64,000 nt of DNA. Source: an uncultured bacterium (lineage in GTDB: Bacteria > Cloacimonadota > Cloacimonadia > Cloacimonadales > Cloacimonadaceae). The position numbers and the translations under genes are program-made. Positions 54,356 through 63,095 of this stretch are shown here, in pieces. The stretch covers positions 1 to 64,000 of the forward strand of contig CALLHY010000030.1 in the NCBI GenBank assembly GCA_938009275.1, given 5' to 3'. Each line of letters begins with the position of its first letter. Position 1 is the stretch's first letter. The notes below the pieces were generated by a model. It was not told the origin of the DNA. It did no database searches and was given only the letters and a program-made list of their open reading frames with translations.

Positions 54356-55240
54356 ATGAATAGGGAGACTAAGCCAAGGAAACTGAAGGACAGCTCCAAA
54401 ACGAGAGTGATGCCTTTCTTTACTTACCTATTCGAACATTATGGCATTGGACCCAGTTGGATTCCCACCTTACTTGGGATGGCTACAAAGAATCAGGATC
54501 TCGCTAACATGATGTCTGCGATGAATTGCAGTATCAGCACCGACAAAAGAAAACAGACGACAACCAAGCAGGTTGATAGCCAACAGAATAGGAAGAATTG
54601 CTTTGAATACTCCATAGCACCTTCTGTTGCTTTTCTCAAATGGCTTATCTTGAATCCGGGAAAATTGACATGGCCAAAAACCAAGGGGGTTGAGAAGGTT
54701 TTCAATAACTTAAGAACACAAAAAATGAGAACGTCCCTGATTCATCCTGCCAACGCCAATGAAAGGGAGGTTGTACAGCAGTATGCTCTGAATCAGCTTA
54801 TGCTGATTAGTAATAGAGGAATCGTAGTTAAAACCTCTAAGGACAAAGCTGAAGCTTGGGTTAAGTTTGAAGGATACACAAGGTTGGATTGTTTGCTTGA
54901 GACTGCGGATTATGTCCTGGCTATTGAAGGTAAAAGAAATGAGGGTGTATCAAGATCGATTCATTGGTATCCTCAACGTAACCAAATTGTTAGAAACCTG
55001 GAAGTTCTCCGAGAGTATGCTGGGACTAAACAATACGCATTAATCCTTATGAACAAAGATGGAACAGATCCTATTAAGGATGCTGATTTTGTATTGAGTC
55101 TACCCCATATGAGCAGAAAGGCAGTTCAAGAAATCTCACGTCACTACTTAGGGAGCATATCGTGGAGAGAAGCATGTGAAGTACTCAATGTACCATACTC
55201 TAATCTTCCAGATACGATCTGTGATGCGATTAAACAATAA
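54356..55240 (+). CDS. PD-(D/E)XK nuclease-like protein C
   Basis: A 294-residue protein with RLDCLLETADYVLAIEGKR: Asp178, Glu191 and Lys193 make a D...EXK core, followed by YPQRNQIVRNLEVLREYA, where Gln and Arg lie on the next helix. The first 90 residues are basic and Gln/Lys-rich. GAGGAG sits before the ATG. Its sequence differs from proteins A and B, so this operon encodes three unrelated nuclease-fold proteins. Confidence 0.6.
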   Translation: MNRETKPRKLKDSSKTRVMPFFTYLFEHYGIGPSWIPTLLGMATKNQDLANMMSAMNCSISTDKRKQTTTKQVDSQQNRKNCFEYSIAPSVAFLKWLILNPGKLTWPKTKGVEKVFNNLRTQKMRTSLIHPANANEREVVQQYALNQLMLISNRGIVVKTSKDKAEAWVKFEGYTRLDCLLETADYVLAIEGKRNEGVSRSIHWYPQRNQIVRNLEVLREYAGTKQYALILMNKDGTDPIKDADFVLSLPHMSRKAVQEISRHYLGSISWREACEVLNVPYSNLPDTICDAIKQ

Positions 55241-55281
55241 AAGCGAGTTACCCATCGGTAATATGAAACTATGAGGAGACT

Positions 55282-56004
55282 ATGATACCAATCACATTCT
55301 TGTCCCACGCTTGCGATATTCTCGCAGACACAAATGCAGGGTTGCCCGGTTCAAAGATTGCAGAATACTGCGCAGCATACGCTGTAGACTACAACGTTGA
55401 TATACCTTATGGCACCTATCCTTTTTTCGATAGTCCAAACAAGCGAACGGCACTCCCTAAGAATCTCCAGGCTTTCAAACCAGAGCAGCAGTTCGCAATC
55501 ATCAAGGAGTTGTGTGAATTAGAAAAGTGGTCTGACGAATCCAAGATCAAAGACCTGAAAATCAAACTAATATCACGATTTGGCAGTTTGTTTCAGGGTT
55601 CTGAGTGCATCAACGAGATACTGATTGAAGAAACCAAGCACTGGCTGGAACCTTATACAAAGTCAAAGCAAAACTACTTATATGCCTTGGACAAATTCAA
55701 TAATGGCGTGTTTCTTAGGAATTCTCTTGATGACCTAAGGCTGTCTCTTGAATTGCTACTGCAAGAAATCTTTGGAAATTCTAAGTCATTGGAGAACCAA
55801 ATCAATGAAGTTGGGTCATTGGTTATCTCGATGGGAGGATCGAAAGAATTCGCCAATATGTTTCAGAAACTCGTGGAGTACTATACCAAGTATCAAAACA
55901 CCTATATCAAGCATGACGACAGGGTCATGGAGCTTGAGATTGAGTTTATTTTTGAGCTCACATCGTCTTTCATGAAGCATTTTGTTAGGCTATCTGATCG
56001 CTAA
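55282..56004 (+). CDS. AbiJ-like / HEPN-like abortive-infection protein
   Basis: A 240-residue helical protein. The N-terminus (SHACDILADTNAGLPGSKIAEYC then NKRTALPKNLQAF) resembles AbiJ-type N-terminal domains. The C-terminus (FLRNSLDDLRLSLELLLQEIFGN then KYQNTYIKHDDR and ELEIEFIFELTSSFMKHF) resembles the Abi C-terminal/HEPN-like region, with R..N and a late His. HEPN proteins are usually RNases. It is the last gene of the block 1 operon. The family call comes from memory of motif order and should be treated as tentative. Confidence 0.5.
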   Translation: MIPITFLSHACDILADTNAGLPGSKIAEYCAAYAVDYNVDIPYGTYPFFDSPNKRTALPKNLQAFKPEQQFAIIKELCELEKWSDESKIKDLKIKLISRFGSLFQGSECINEILIEETKHWLEPYTKSKQNYLYALDKFNNGVFLRNSLDDLRLSLELLLQEIFGNSKSLENQINEVGSLVISMGGSKEFANMFQKLVEYYTKYQNTYIKHDDRVMELEIEFIFELTSSFMKHFVRLSDR

Positions 56005-56183
56005 AAGCATAGTTTGGTAATGTATTCATCATCGGAGAATCGCTGGTCTGGATCAGAAACCAATGTCTAATACAAATCAAGGTTCAATTAGAATCAAACA
56101 CGAATGATCCTTTCTGCTAGGGTGGAAAAGGATTTTCTCATTGACAGAAGAAGCTAATATGATTGTTTGACTTTTGGCGTGTA

Positions 56184-56288
56184 ATGGCCGAAATTAATGA
56201 TGCGACTAAACGCTTGAAAGAGGCAACTGATCAGACCTTGGGAGTGTTAGGCGGATCATCTAGTTCTTTTTTTAAGGAATCAGGATGA
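56184..56288 (+). CDS. small ORF, possible gene remnant
   Basis: A 34-codon frame (MAEINDATKRLKEATD then QTLGVLGG) with a weak start context. Its TGA overlaps the ATG of the next frame by ATGA, the usual sign of translational coupling. It may be the tail of a decayed gene. The sequence 56005-56183 before it contains TTGACA at 56141 but no gene. Confidence 0.25.
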   Translation: MAEINDATKRLKEATDQTLGVLGGSSSSFFKESG

Positions 56289-56461
56289 TGAGATTAGAAG
56301 ACATTAAGGCAGGAGCCCTGATTCAGGGCATGGAACCAGGGGAAGTAGTGCGCATTGTTACCAGTGAGCCTATCAGGATTTTGTTTCCATGCAATTCTTC
56401 AAATCAGCACGCTTACAGCCTTATCCAAGTACTTGCAGATATGTTGGGAACAATGATATAG
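56285..56461 (+). pseudogene. truncated N-terminus of a SNF2/DISARM-type helicase
   Basis: A 58-residue frame begins RLEDIKAGALIQGMEPGEVVRIV. This is how the large SNF2-family helicases near methyltransferase genes in DISARM-like loci usually begin (xLEDLxPGxxVxGxxPxxxVxVV). After residue 30 the match stops and the frame ends with unrelated sequence and a stop 16 bases before the next gene. AAGGAA sits seven bases upstream. I read it as the remains of a helicase gene removed when the SF1 helicase gene came in; a genuine small protein is possible. Confidence 0.4.
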
Positions 56462-56477
56462 ACGGAGGCGACAGAGA

Positions 56478-59400
56478 GTGAAGAACCTAGCCAAGAGCAT
56501 CTTAAACTACTACTCTACCTACAACGAGACCAGATTCCGCTTTGATACCAGGATAAACTTTGCCTGGAGCAATGACGACAAGACGCTGGATATTCCCTTT
56601 TTTCCTGAAGTCGCCCAAAACCTGTTAAATGAGATACAGGAGGGTAAAAGGATACATCTTTCAATCCATCCTGAAGAGCACAGCATTTCTTTGGATAGAA
56701 GGGCATTTATTGATGAGGTTTCCAGGGAAGCCAAAGATCTGTTTCCCAGATTACCAGAGACCTTTGACCCGGCAAATCAAGAAACCAACAATGCTCTCAG
56801 GCAGTTCAATCTGGATCTTCGCTCCAAAGTCCAGGCTATACAATACAACATGCAAGCCCAGAAGATTGCCGAACTGCAAAATCTGCATGGGACATCGCAT
56901 CAGCCCAAAACTAGCTTCAACCCTAGCATCAATGAGCAACTTATCTATGACAGCATCCAACGTGAGATAAACGTCACGACTGATATTGAGCACTTTAAAG
57001 AGGCAGTCCTGCAGATCATCAAGAATTCCGAGTATACACTGGTCCTGTTTGACTTGTTTGCCCAGTTGAGGGATTTGGATAGGAAGATTGGTCTGGACAG
57101 AGTCTATCTCTTTGCCCACCAAATCAGTAATGAAGTTGGCAGCTATCCCCTCTACTTTGTTGAGTTGAGCATTGACAACCAATTTGCTTCCATTAGTCTG
57201 GTGCAGACCCAGAAGATCATCTACTTGAATACACCAGCTATCAACGCCAACAAGCCCCAAGATGTACTGACATTACCACGTGCTGAAGAAATGAGCAACG
57301 CACTGGCTACCATACGTCAGTTGAATGGCTTTCTAAATACCATCTACCACGGCCCCCAGGATTTTCTGATGCAGGACAAATTCCCCAGCTTGATTTTGCC
57401 CAACTATCCAGAGATCTCCTCCCGGGTGGGATTTCAGATCGTAAAACAGGACTCAAACAACCTCCTGGATTACTCAGAATTACTAGCGCTATCTGACTCT
57501 TCAGTAGGGCAGAAATTCCTCAATTTAATAGACCAATACATCAATTCCAATGTTCCCTCTACGCAAAAAGAAGTAGAACAGCAATACTGGGATAAATACC
57601 CTCCCCGGGATGTCTGGAACATTGTCGATGACAATCCCTTCCCCTTAAACAAGTCTCAGAAAAAGATCCTTTTGGCTGCCCAAAATGAGAAAAACAAGAT
57701 TATCGTTGTGGAAGGTCCTCCCGGTACCGGGAAATCGCATACTATCTCTGCGCTTGTCTATATGGCTTCAGGCTTGGGTAAAAGCGTTTTGATCACATCA
57801 CACAAGAAGCAAGCGCTGGATGTCATCGAAGGTTATCTGACTGCTAAGTTTAGAAGCTTGAATCAAACAGGCAAGCCAGCCATCATCAGAATGGACAAGG
57901 CAAGCGATGGAATCGCCAATCCACCCGCTCAGACTCTGGCTAATCCAGCTTTCAACGGAGCCGCCAATAGGGTTCAGAGAATTAATATTACTGCAACAGA
58001 GCAAAAACTACAAGAGACTCTGGATAGGATCAAAGAGCAGAACCAAGTCTATTGGAAGCAGTTCAATTCGGCTTTGGTTTCGAATGATCTCATCTCCGAA
58101 TACCTCGATCTGGAAAAGGATCTACAACTCCCGGAGAGCGAGATTTTTATATGTAACTTCACAGAGAAGGACGCTTCCGATCTGCTCGGATTCTTCAACC
58201 AGTTGCAGGAGATTGATTTCCCCCTCAGTTATCAGCACTTGAAGGAGTATTTCCAGAAAAGGGAAAGGTACGAGGCCTATAGAAAAGCACTGGAGCATCT
58301 AAACAAAGAAAAGACCATACCGACCTCAGCCGCTCCTGAAAGCGTAGATTTATCTTCACTGGAGGGCTTTAGCCAGATAGTTAAAGCATTAGCCATATCA
58401 ATAAAAGGCGGTTTCAGTGTTTTCCAAGATGATTTGAAACCCATCAAGTTGCGCTGGGGGGATAAGTATCTTCCCCGGGCAGATGAGTTGGAATCGCTAT
58501 CGGCTCTGCTAAATGATATCGAAAAGCACAGCGGATTACTGGCTGGCAAGGAAAGTAAAAAGAAACGCGAAGAGGCGGAACATGCCCTTGAACAGGATCA
58601 CCCGGAGTTCTGTGACCAGGTCTTCAAGCTTAGAAAGGTCAAGGAAGCCAGAAAATACCTGGATGAAATCAAAAAGAAACTGGCTCAAAACTCAAGCGAC
58701 TCCCAATTCACAGATGCTTATCTGCTGGCTGAGCACAAAAGAGTCAGCTTTGAAAGTATTAAGAGCAACCTTCAGCAGCTCGGGCATATAGATCATGCTG
58801 AGCTTATCCAAACCATAGCCGATCAAACCGGAAAAAAGAAAGATGACCTCACATTGCAGGACCTTGTAACTGGAGTTGACCTATTAGGATCTCAGAACGA
58901 GACTGGCCTGGCAAACAGCCTGATTGAAGAGCTGGCAGCCATGTTGGAAACCGATGTCAGCGCTCTTCCCCTGATTAATACCAGATTAAAAAGAGCGCAT
59001 GAGGTAGTAAGCAAGATTCAGGATACTGACTGGGATTGGTTTGATAAACTATATGATACATACCCAGCCTGGCTGGAACATCTGGGCATCGGATTGCACG
59101 ATCTGAGCAACTGGAAGCAGATCCCCGCCGAAATGTTCGAGAAGATGCTCAGGTTGATCCAACTGCAGAATGAACTGGCTGCCTTATCGGGAGCAAGTAA
59201 ACCTGCACAACAGGACATTCAGGAATTCTATCGCCTTGTCCATCAGAGATATGAATATCAAAACGATGAACGCTATTCCGACCTGATGAATTTCACAGGA
59301 GATATCAGCCGGATGCAGACCTCGATCCTCACTAAAAAACGCCTCTCCTCAGAACAAACCAGTGTGATGAACCAGCATCTAACCTGCGTGATCGCCCAAC

Positions 59401-60884
59401 CCAGCCTGATCACGGATTACTTTCCCATGGAGGAGGATATCTTTGATTACCTGATCATCGATGAAGCTTCCCAGGTCTCGATTGCGGATTCATTATCGCT
59501 GATCCTGCGGGCCAAACAGGTGATCATATTTGGAGACGAACTCCAATATGGCGCGGTCAGCGCGGTTAACGTGGCAGAGCATTATGCCAGTGCCTATTTC
59601 AAGGAGATCATCCGCAGCTATAGCAAAGATCAAAACTTCCATGTCTCAGATGAAGATACTGACAGGCTGAGCCGCGAGGTCAGCAAGGCCTCTGTTGATG
59701 AAGATGAGGAGGAGACTTCCCGGATTTTCCTGCCCTCAGCCGGGAACATCGAATGGCTGAAAACCTTCAGCATCAGGACTTCCACCTTGGCTTTCTGCAG
59801 GGCGATGGCCAATTACAGTTCTGCCCTTGATGTTCACTTCCGCAGTTTCCAGGAGATCATCTCCTATTCTGCCCAGTTCTTTTACAAACAAAACAGCATC
59901 GATCTGATCATCAACCGGATCAGGACCAAACCCATCAAGCAGGTACTTAGATTTATCAGGGTAGAAACCAAAACCCATTCAGCCTCAAACGTGAACCTTG
60001 ATGAGATCGAAGTGATCATGGATGAATTGAAACAACTGCACGAGCAAAATTTCAAGGGTACTGTCGGCGTGATCTGCTCTTTCAAAGAACAGCAGGCCAG
60101 GATGGAAAAGGAATTCCGGAACAAGAACTATATTACCCATTTGAAGGCTGATAATAATCTGAAGGTCTGGTTTGTAGGAGACGTGCAAGGTGAAGAGAGA
60201 GACCTGATCTTCTATTCCTTTGTCCAGGACGATAAATATAAGACAGCCGATCTCCGGACCATCTATCCTGTGGTGGGCGGCACAGCCGACAATATCCGCA
60301 AACTGAAGATGCAAAGGCTGAATGTGGGCTTTTCCCGCGCCAAGGACACCATGGTCTTCGTACATAGCATGCCCTTGGAAAAATATAACGATACCACTCT
60401 GGGCGCTGCTCTGCAACATTATCATGAGCAATTGGAAAACACACGGGACAACTATATTGAGGATGAGGGCATATTCGAATCTGAAGCAGAGAAAGAGCTG
60501 TATCGTCTGATCACGCAAACTGAGTTTTACCAGAAGCACAAGGATAAGATCAAGCTGGTGGCACAGTTCGAGATCGGTAAATACCTGGAAGATCAATACC
60601 AGCGTTATATCCCCAAATACCGGGTGGACTTTCTGCTTACTCTCAGCCAGGGAGGCAGGGAAAGATCGCTGATCCTGGAGTATGACGGCTTTGAATACCA
60701 CTTTGATCCCAACTCGCCCCACGACCCCCAATATCTGGAGTATGACCTGGCCCGCCAATTGGAACTTGAGAGCTATGGCTACAAGTTCCTACGCATAAAT
60801 AAATTCAATCTGCTGCCCTCAGACCCGGCGCAGACCAAGATAAGCACCCTGAACAAATATTTGCAACAAGCCCTGGAGGAATAA
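56478..60884 (+). CDS. SF1 helicase fused to a DUF559-like nuclease
   Basis: A 1468-residue protein starting with GTG at 56478 after ACGGAGGC. Residues 1-390 have no recognised domain; SF1 motif I is GPPGTGKSH at 413-420, motif Ia LITSHKKQA near 440, motif II DEAS at 995-998, motif III FGDELQYG near 1018, and motif VI LNVGFSRAKDT near 1280. The long insert between motifs I and II contains coiled coil (about 600-760). The C-terminus is a restriction-fold nuclease with Asp1384 (RVDFLL), Glu1401 and Asp1403 (ILEYDGFEYHF), as in DUF559/Vsr-like enzymes. It lies one base before the mod start, in one operon with Mod and Res. Confidence 0.82.
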   Translation: MKNLAKSILNYYSTYNETRFRFDTRINFAWSNDDKTLDIPFFPEVAQNLLNEIQEGKRIHLSIHPEEHSISLDRRAFIDEVSREAKDLFPRLPETFDPANQETNNALRQFNLDLRSKVQAIQYNMQAQKIAELQNLHGTSHQPKTSFNPSINEQLIYDSIQREINVTTDIEHFKEAVLQIIKNSEYTLVLFDLFAQLRDLDRKIGLDRVYLFAHQISNEVGSYPLYFVELSIDNQFASISLVQTQKIIYLNTPAINANKPQDVLTLPRAEEMSNALATIRQLNGFLNTIYHGPQDFLMQDKFPSLILPNYPEISSRVGFQIVKQDSNNLLDYSELLALSDSSVGQKFLNLIDQYINSNVPSTQKEVEQQYWDKYPPRDVWNIVDDNPFPLNKSQKKILLAAQNEKNKIIVVEGPPGTGKSHTISALVYMASGLGKSVLITSHKKQALDVIEGYLTAKFRSLNQTGKPAIIRMDKASDGIANPPAQTLANPAFNGAANRVQRINITATEQKLQETLDRIKEQNQVYWKQFNSALVSNDLISEYLDLEKDLQLPESEIFICNFTEKDASDLLGFFNQLQEIDFPLSYQHLKEYFQKRERYEAYRKALEHLNKEKTIPTSAAPESVDLSSLEGFSQIVKALAISIKGGFSVFQDDLKPIKLRWGDKYLPRADELESLSALLNDIEKHSGLLAGKESKKKREEAEHALEQDHPEFCDQVFKLRKVKEARKYLDEIKKKLAQNSSDSQFTDAYLLAEHKRVSFESIKSNLQQLGHIDHAELIQTIADQTGKKKDDLTLQDLVTGVDLLGSQNETGLANSLIEELAAMLETDVSALPLINTRLKRAHEVVSKIQDTDWDWFDKLYDTYPAWLEHLGIGLHDLSNWKQIPAEMFEKMLRLIQLQNELAALSGASKPAQQDIQEFYRLVHQRYEYQNDERYSDLMNFTGDISRMQTSILTKKRLSSEQTSVMNQHLTCVIAQPSLITDYFPMEEDIFDYLIIDEASQVSIADSLSLILRAKQVIIFGDELQYGAVSAVNVAEHYASAYFKEIIRSYSKDQNFHVSDEDTDRLSREVSKASVDEDEEETSRIFLPSAGNIEWLKTFSIRTSTLAFCRAMANYSSALDVHFRSFQEIISYSAQFFYKQNSIDLIINRIRTKPIKQVLRFIRVETKTHSASNVNLDEIEVIMDELKQLHEQNFKGTVGVICSFKEQQARMEKEFRNKNYITHLKADNNLKVWFVGDVQGEERDLIFYSFVQDDKYKTADLRTIYPVVGGTADNIRKLKMQRLNVGFSRAKDTMVFVHSMPLEKYNDTTLGAALQHYHEQLENTRDNYIEDEGIFESEAEKELYRLITQTEFYQKHKDKIKLVAQFEIGKYLEDQYQRYIPKYRVDFLLTLSQGGRERSLILEYDGFEYHFDPNSPHDPQYLEYDLARQLELESYGYKFLRINKFNLLPSDPAQTKISTLNKYLQQALEE

Positions 60885-60885
60885 A

Positions 60886-63093
60886 GTGAGCAAGATCCAT
60901 CTATCCGACCAAGAAAAAGAGATCATCGCCAAATGCATCAATGAGAATGTCGAGTTTCCGCTGGAAATAGTAAAAAAGATCGCCCCCGGGTTCTTTGACA
61001 AGCTCGCCCAAGCCGGTGAGTTCGATTATAGACGGCTCGATAAATACAAAATCCCCATTCTGGATTATGAGGGAAAACGCAGCGAACCTGCCATCCTCGC
61101 TTCAGCCGCGCTCTTGGGTGAAAGCTCACCTCTGCAGATCCTGCGCTATTTTGACGGTAAAGAATTCAAGCACAACGGTGACAGCCAGGAAGAGATCTTC
61201 GATATTCTGGAGAAGCAGAAGCGTGGCGAAGATGACTGGCGCAACCTGATCGTCCAGGGCGACAATCTGCTCTTTCTCAAAGCCTGCTACCTGAATCAGG
61301 ACCCTTTGATCAAGGACAAGGTCAAAGGCAAGGTCAAACTGGTCTATATCGACCCGCCTTTTGGAACTGGTGATGAGTATGGGGATACGGGTGGAGTTAT
61401 GAGTTATAGTGCTAAGTTAGCCGGAGCAGAGTTTATCGAATCCGTTAGAGAAAGGCTTATCTTTCTAAAGCAAATGCTTATGGATGAAGGCAGTATCTTT
61501 GTCCGTCTTGATTATCATTTTAGTAACTATGTTAAAGTTGTTATGGATGAAGTTTTCGGATCTGAGAACTTCAGGAATGAGATTGTTATCGGAAGAACAA
61601 AAACTGCTTATTATGCTAATGTTCAAAGAACTAACCCTAAGAACTTGAGTATAAACTACGATGTTTTGTTTTGGTACAGCATCCGACCCGAAACTACATT
61701 CAAAAATCTTAACAACGAAGTTATTATCGAGGCTAGGGATGCTTACTGGAAGGATCTCAAAACGTTTTACCCAAGACCTGAGAAGAGGTATGAGCTTCTA
61801 GGAGTCACAATTGATGATAATTGTAGTTGGATGTGGAAGAAGGAAGACGCGCTAAAAGCAGATCATAACTATCAAGAATTTCTCGAAGTTAATAAAAAAA
61901 GGAAAGTTAGCTTGGAGGATTATTGGGAAGAGCATGACAGAGCCATTAGATTCATCCGTAGAGAAAATAACACAGTGAAGTACTGGATTGAGCCCATTAG
62001 TAAGGTTCCACATAACAACTGGATCAATATCGAGGGTTATTCTCGCGCATATGGTTATCCCACTGAGAACTCAGAAACCCTTTTAGAGAGAGTAATTGTT
62101 ATGGCATCAGATTCTGATGAACTTGTTATGGATGTGTTTGGCGGCTCTGGAACAACTGCTGCAGTAGCTGAAAAACTTGGACGAAGATGGATAACGGGAG
62201 ACTTTGGAAAGCATTCTATATATACGATGCAAAAACGGATTTTAACTATCGCTGATTCAAAGAAACTTAGTTCCAATGAGAGTAAAGGTGATAAATACGG
62301 TAAGAACGCTAAGCCATTCATAATTGCCTCAGTTGGCAGCTTCGACTTCAGCCGGATTGTTAACTTAAGGCAGCACAAGGAAGCCTACATCAATTTCATA
62401 CTAACTCTGTTCAACATCCAGGAGCGCAGTTCTGAGGAGCTGGCAAAGTACAAATTGCCCAATATCTATGGTCTGAAGGATGGCGATCCGGTGGAGATCT
62501 ATCCCATCTGGGAAGACGACTACCTGAAGAATATCAAGATCGATAAGGAATACCTGAAAGGCCTGGCTGAAGCAGAGGGTGGCAAGCTCAAGGGTAACTA
62601 TTATATCATTGCCCCGGAGATCTGTGACCGGGTGGGCGACTGGGATTATAGAACCTCCCAGGGCAATACCGTTAGCTTCAAGATCCTGAGCTACCCATAC
62701 AAGATATTGGAAGAGATCAGCCGCTCCCAGCAGCTTTCCGAGCAGCCGGGCAGCTCTTCCGAGATCAATAAACTCATCTCATCCACTCGTTTCTATTTTA
62801 ACCAGGAAGTAACATGTAAGCTCAAATGGCATCCTCAGGGTTTAGTGATATCTGATCTTGAGACAGCCATCACCGACAAAGCCGGTAATGAGATCCAAGG
62901 TCTGGACGCCCTGGCCATGGTGCTGATCGATAAGAACTACGACGGCAAGATGTTCACCATGGAAGCTGCGGTCTACCGCAAGGACATCAAAGACGATGGC
63001 ATCATCAACGTGGATAAGCTAACCGATAAAGTGGCGGTGATCGTGATCGACCGGCATGGCAACGAAAGTAAGATCATAATCCTGGAGAAATGA
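60886..63093 (+). CDS. mod: type III restriction-modification methyltransferase (Mod)
   Basis: A 735-residue beta-class amino-methyltransferase: DPPF motif IV at 156-159 comes before the SAM-binding FGGSGTT motif I at 418-424. Residues 1-110 are a helical N-terminus not found in all Mod proteins; the stretch between the motifs (about 165-400) should include the target-recognition domain; a C-terminal domain follows from 490. It starts with GTG at 60886 after TGGAGGA. GC by my count is 36/60 at 61081-61140, 20/60 at 61561-61620 and 30/60 at 62461-62520, so the central domain appears to be a recombined segment. Mod methylates its site and guides Res. Confidence 0.88.
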   Translation: MSKIHLSDQEKEIIAKCINENVEFPLEIVKKIAPGFFDKLAQAGEFDYRRLDKYKIPILDYEGKRSEPAILASAALLGESSPLQILRYFDGKEFKHNGDSQEEIFDILEKQKRGEDDWRNLIVQGDNLLFLKACYLNQDPLIKDKVKGKVKLVYIDPPFGTGDEYGDTGGVMSYSAKLAGAEFIESVRERLIFLKQMLMDEGSIFVRLDYHFSNYVKVVMDEVFGSENFRNEIVIGRTKTAYYANVQRTNPKNLSINYDVLFWYSIRPETTFKNLNNEVIIEARDAYWKDLKTFYPRPEKRYELLGVTIDDNCSWMWKKEDALKADHNYQEFLEVNKKRKVSLEDYWEEHDRAIRFIRRENNTVKYWIEPISKVPHNNWINIEGYSRAYGYPTENSETLLERVIVMASDSDELVMDVFGGSGTTAAVAEKLGRRWITGDFGKHSIYTMQKRILTIADSKKLSSNESKGDKYGKNAKPFIIASVGSFDFSRIVNLRQHKEAYINFILTLFNIQERSSEELAKYKLPNIYGLKDGDPVEIYPIWEDDYLKNIKIDKEYLKGLAEAEGGKLKGNYYIIAPEICDRVGDWDYRTSQGNTVSFKILSYPYKILEEISRSQQLSEQPGSSSEINKLISSTRFYFNQEVTCKLKWHPQGLVISDLETAITDKAGNEIQGLDALAMVLIDKNYDGKMFTMEAAVYRKDIKDDGIINVDKLTDKVAVIVIDRHGNESKIIILEK

Positions 63094-63095
63094 GC

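Noticed and set aside
56141..56146. TTGACA upstream of the second cargo block as a promoter
   Set aside because: No -10 hexamer at normal spacing, though the sequence TCTCATTGACA is shared with 46763-46773; left as a note only.
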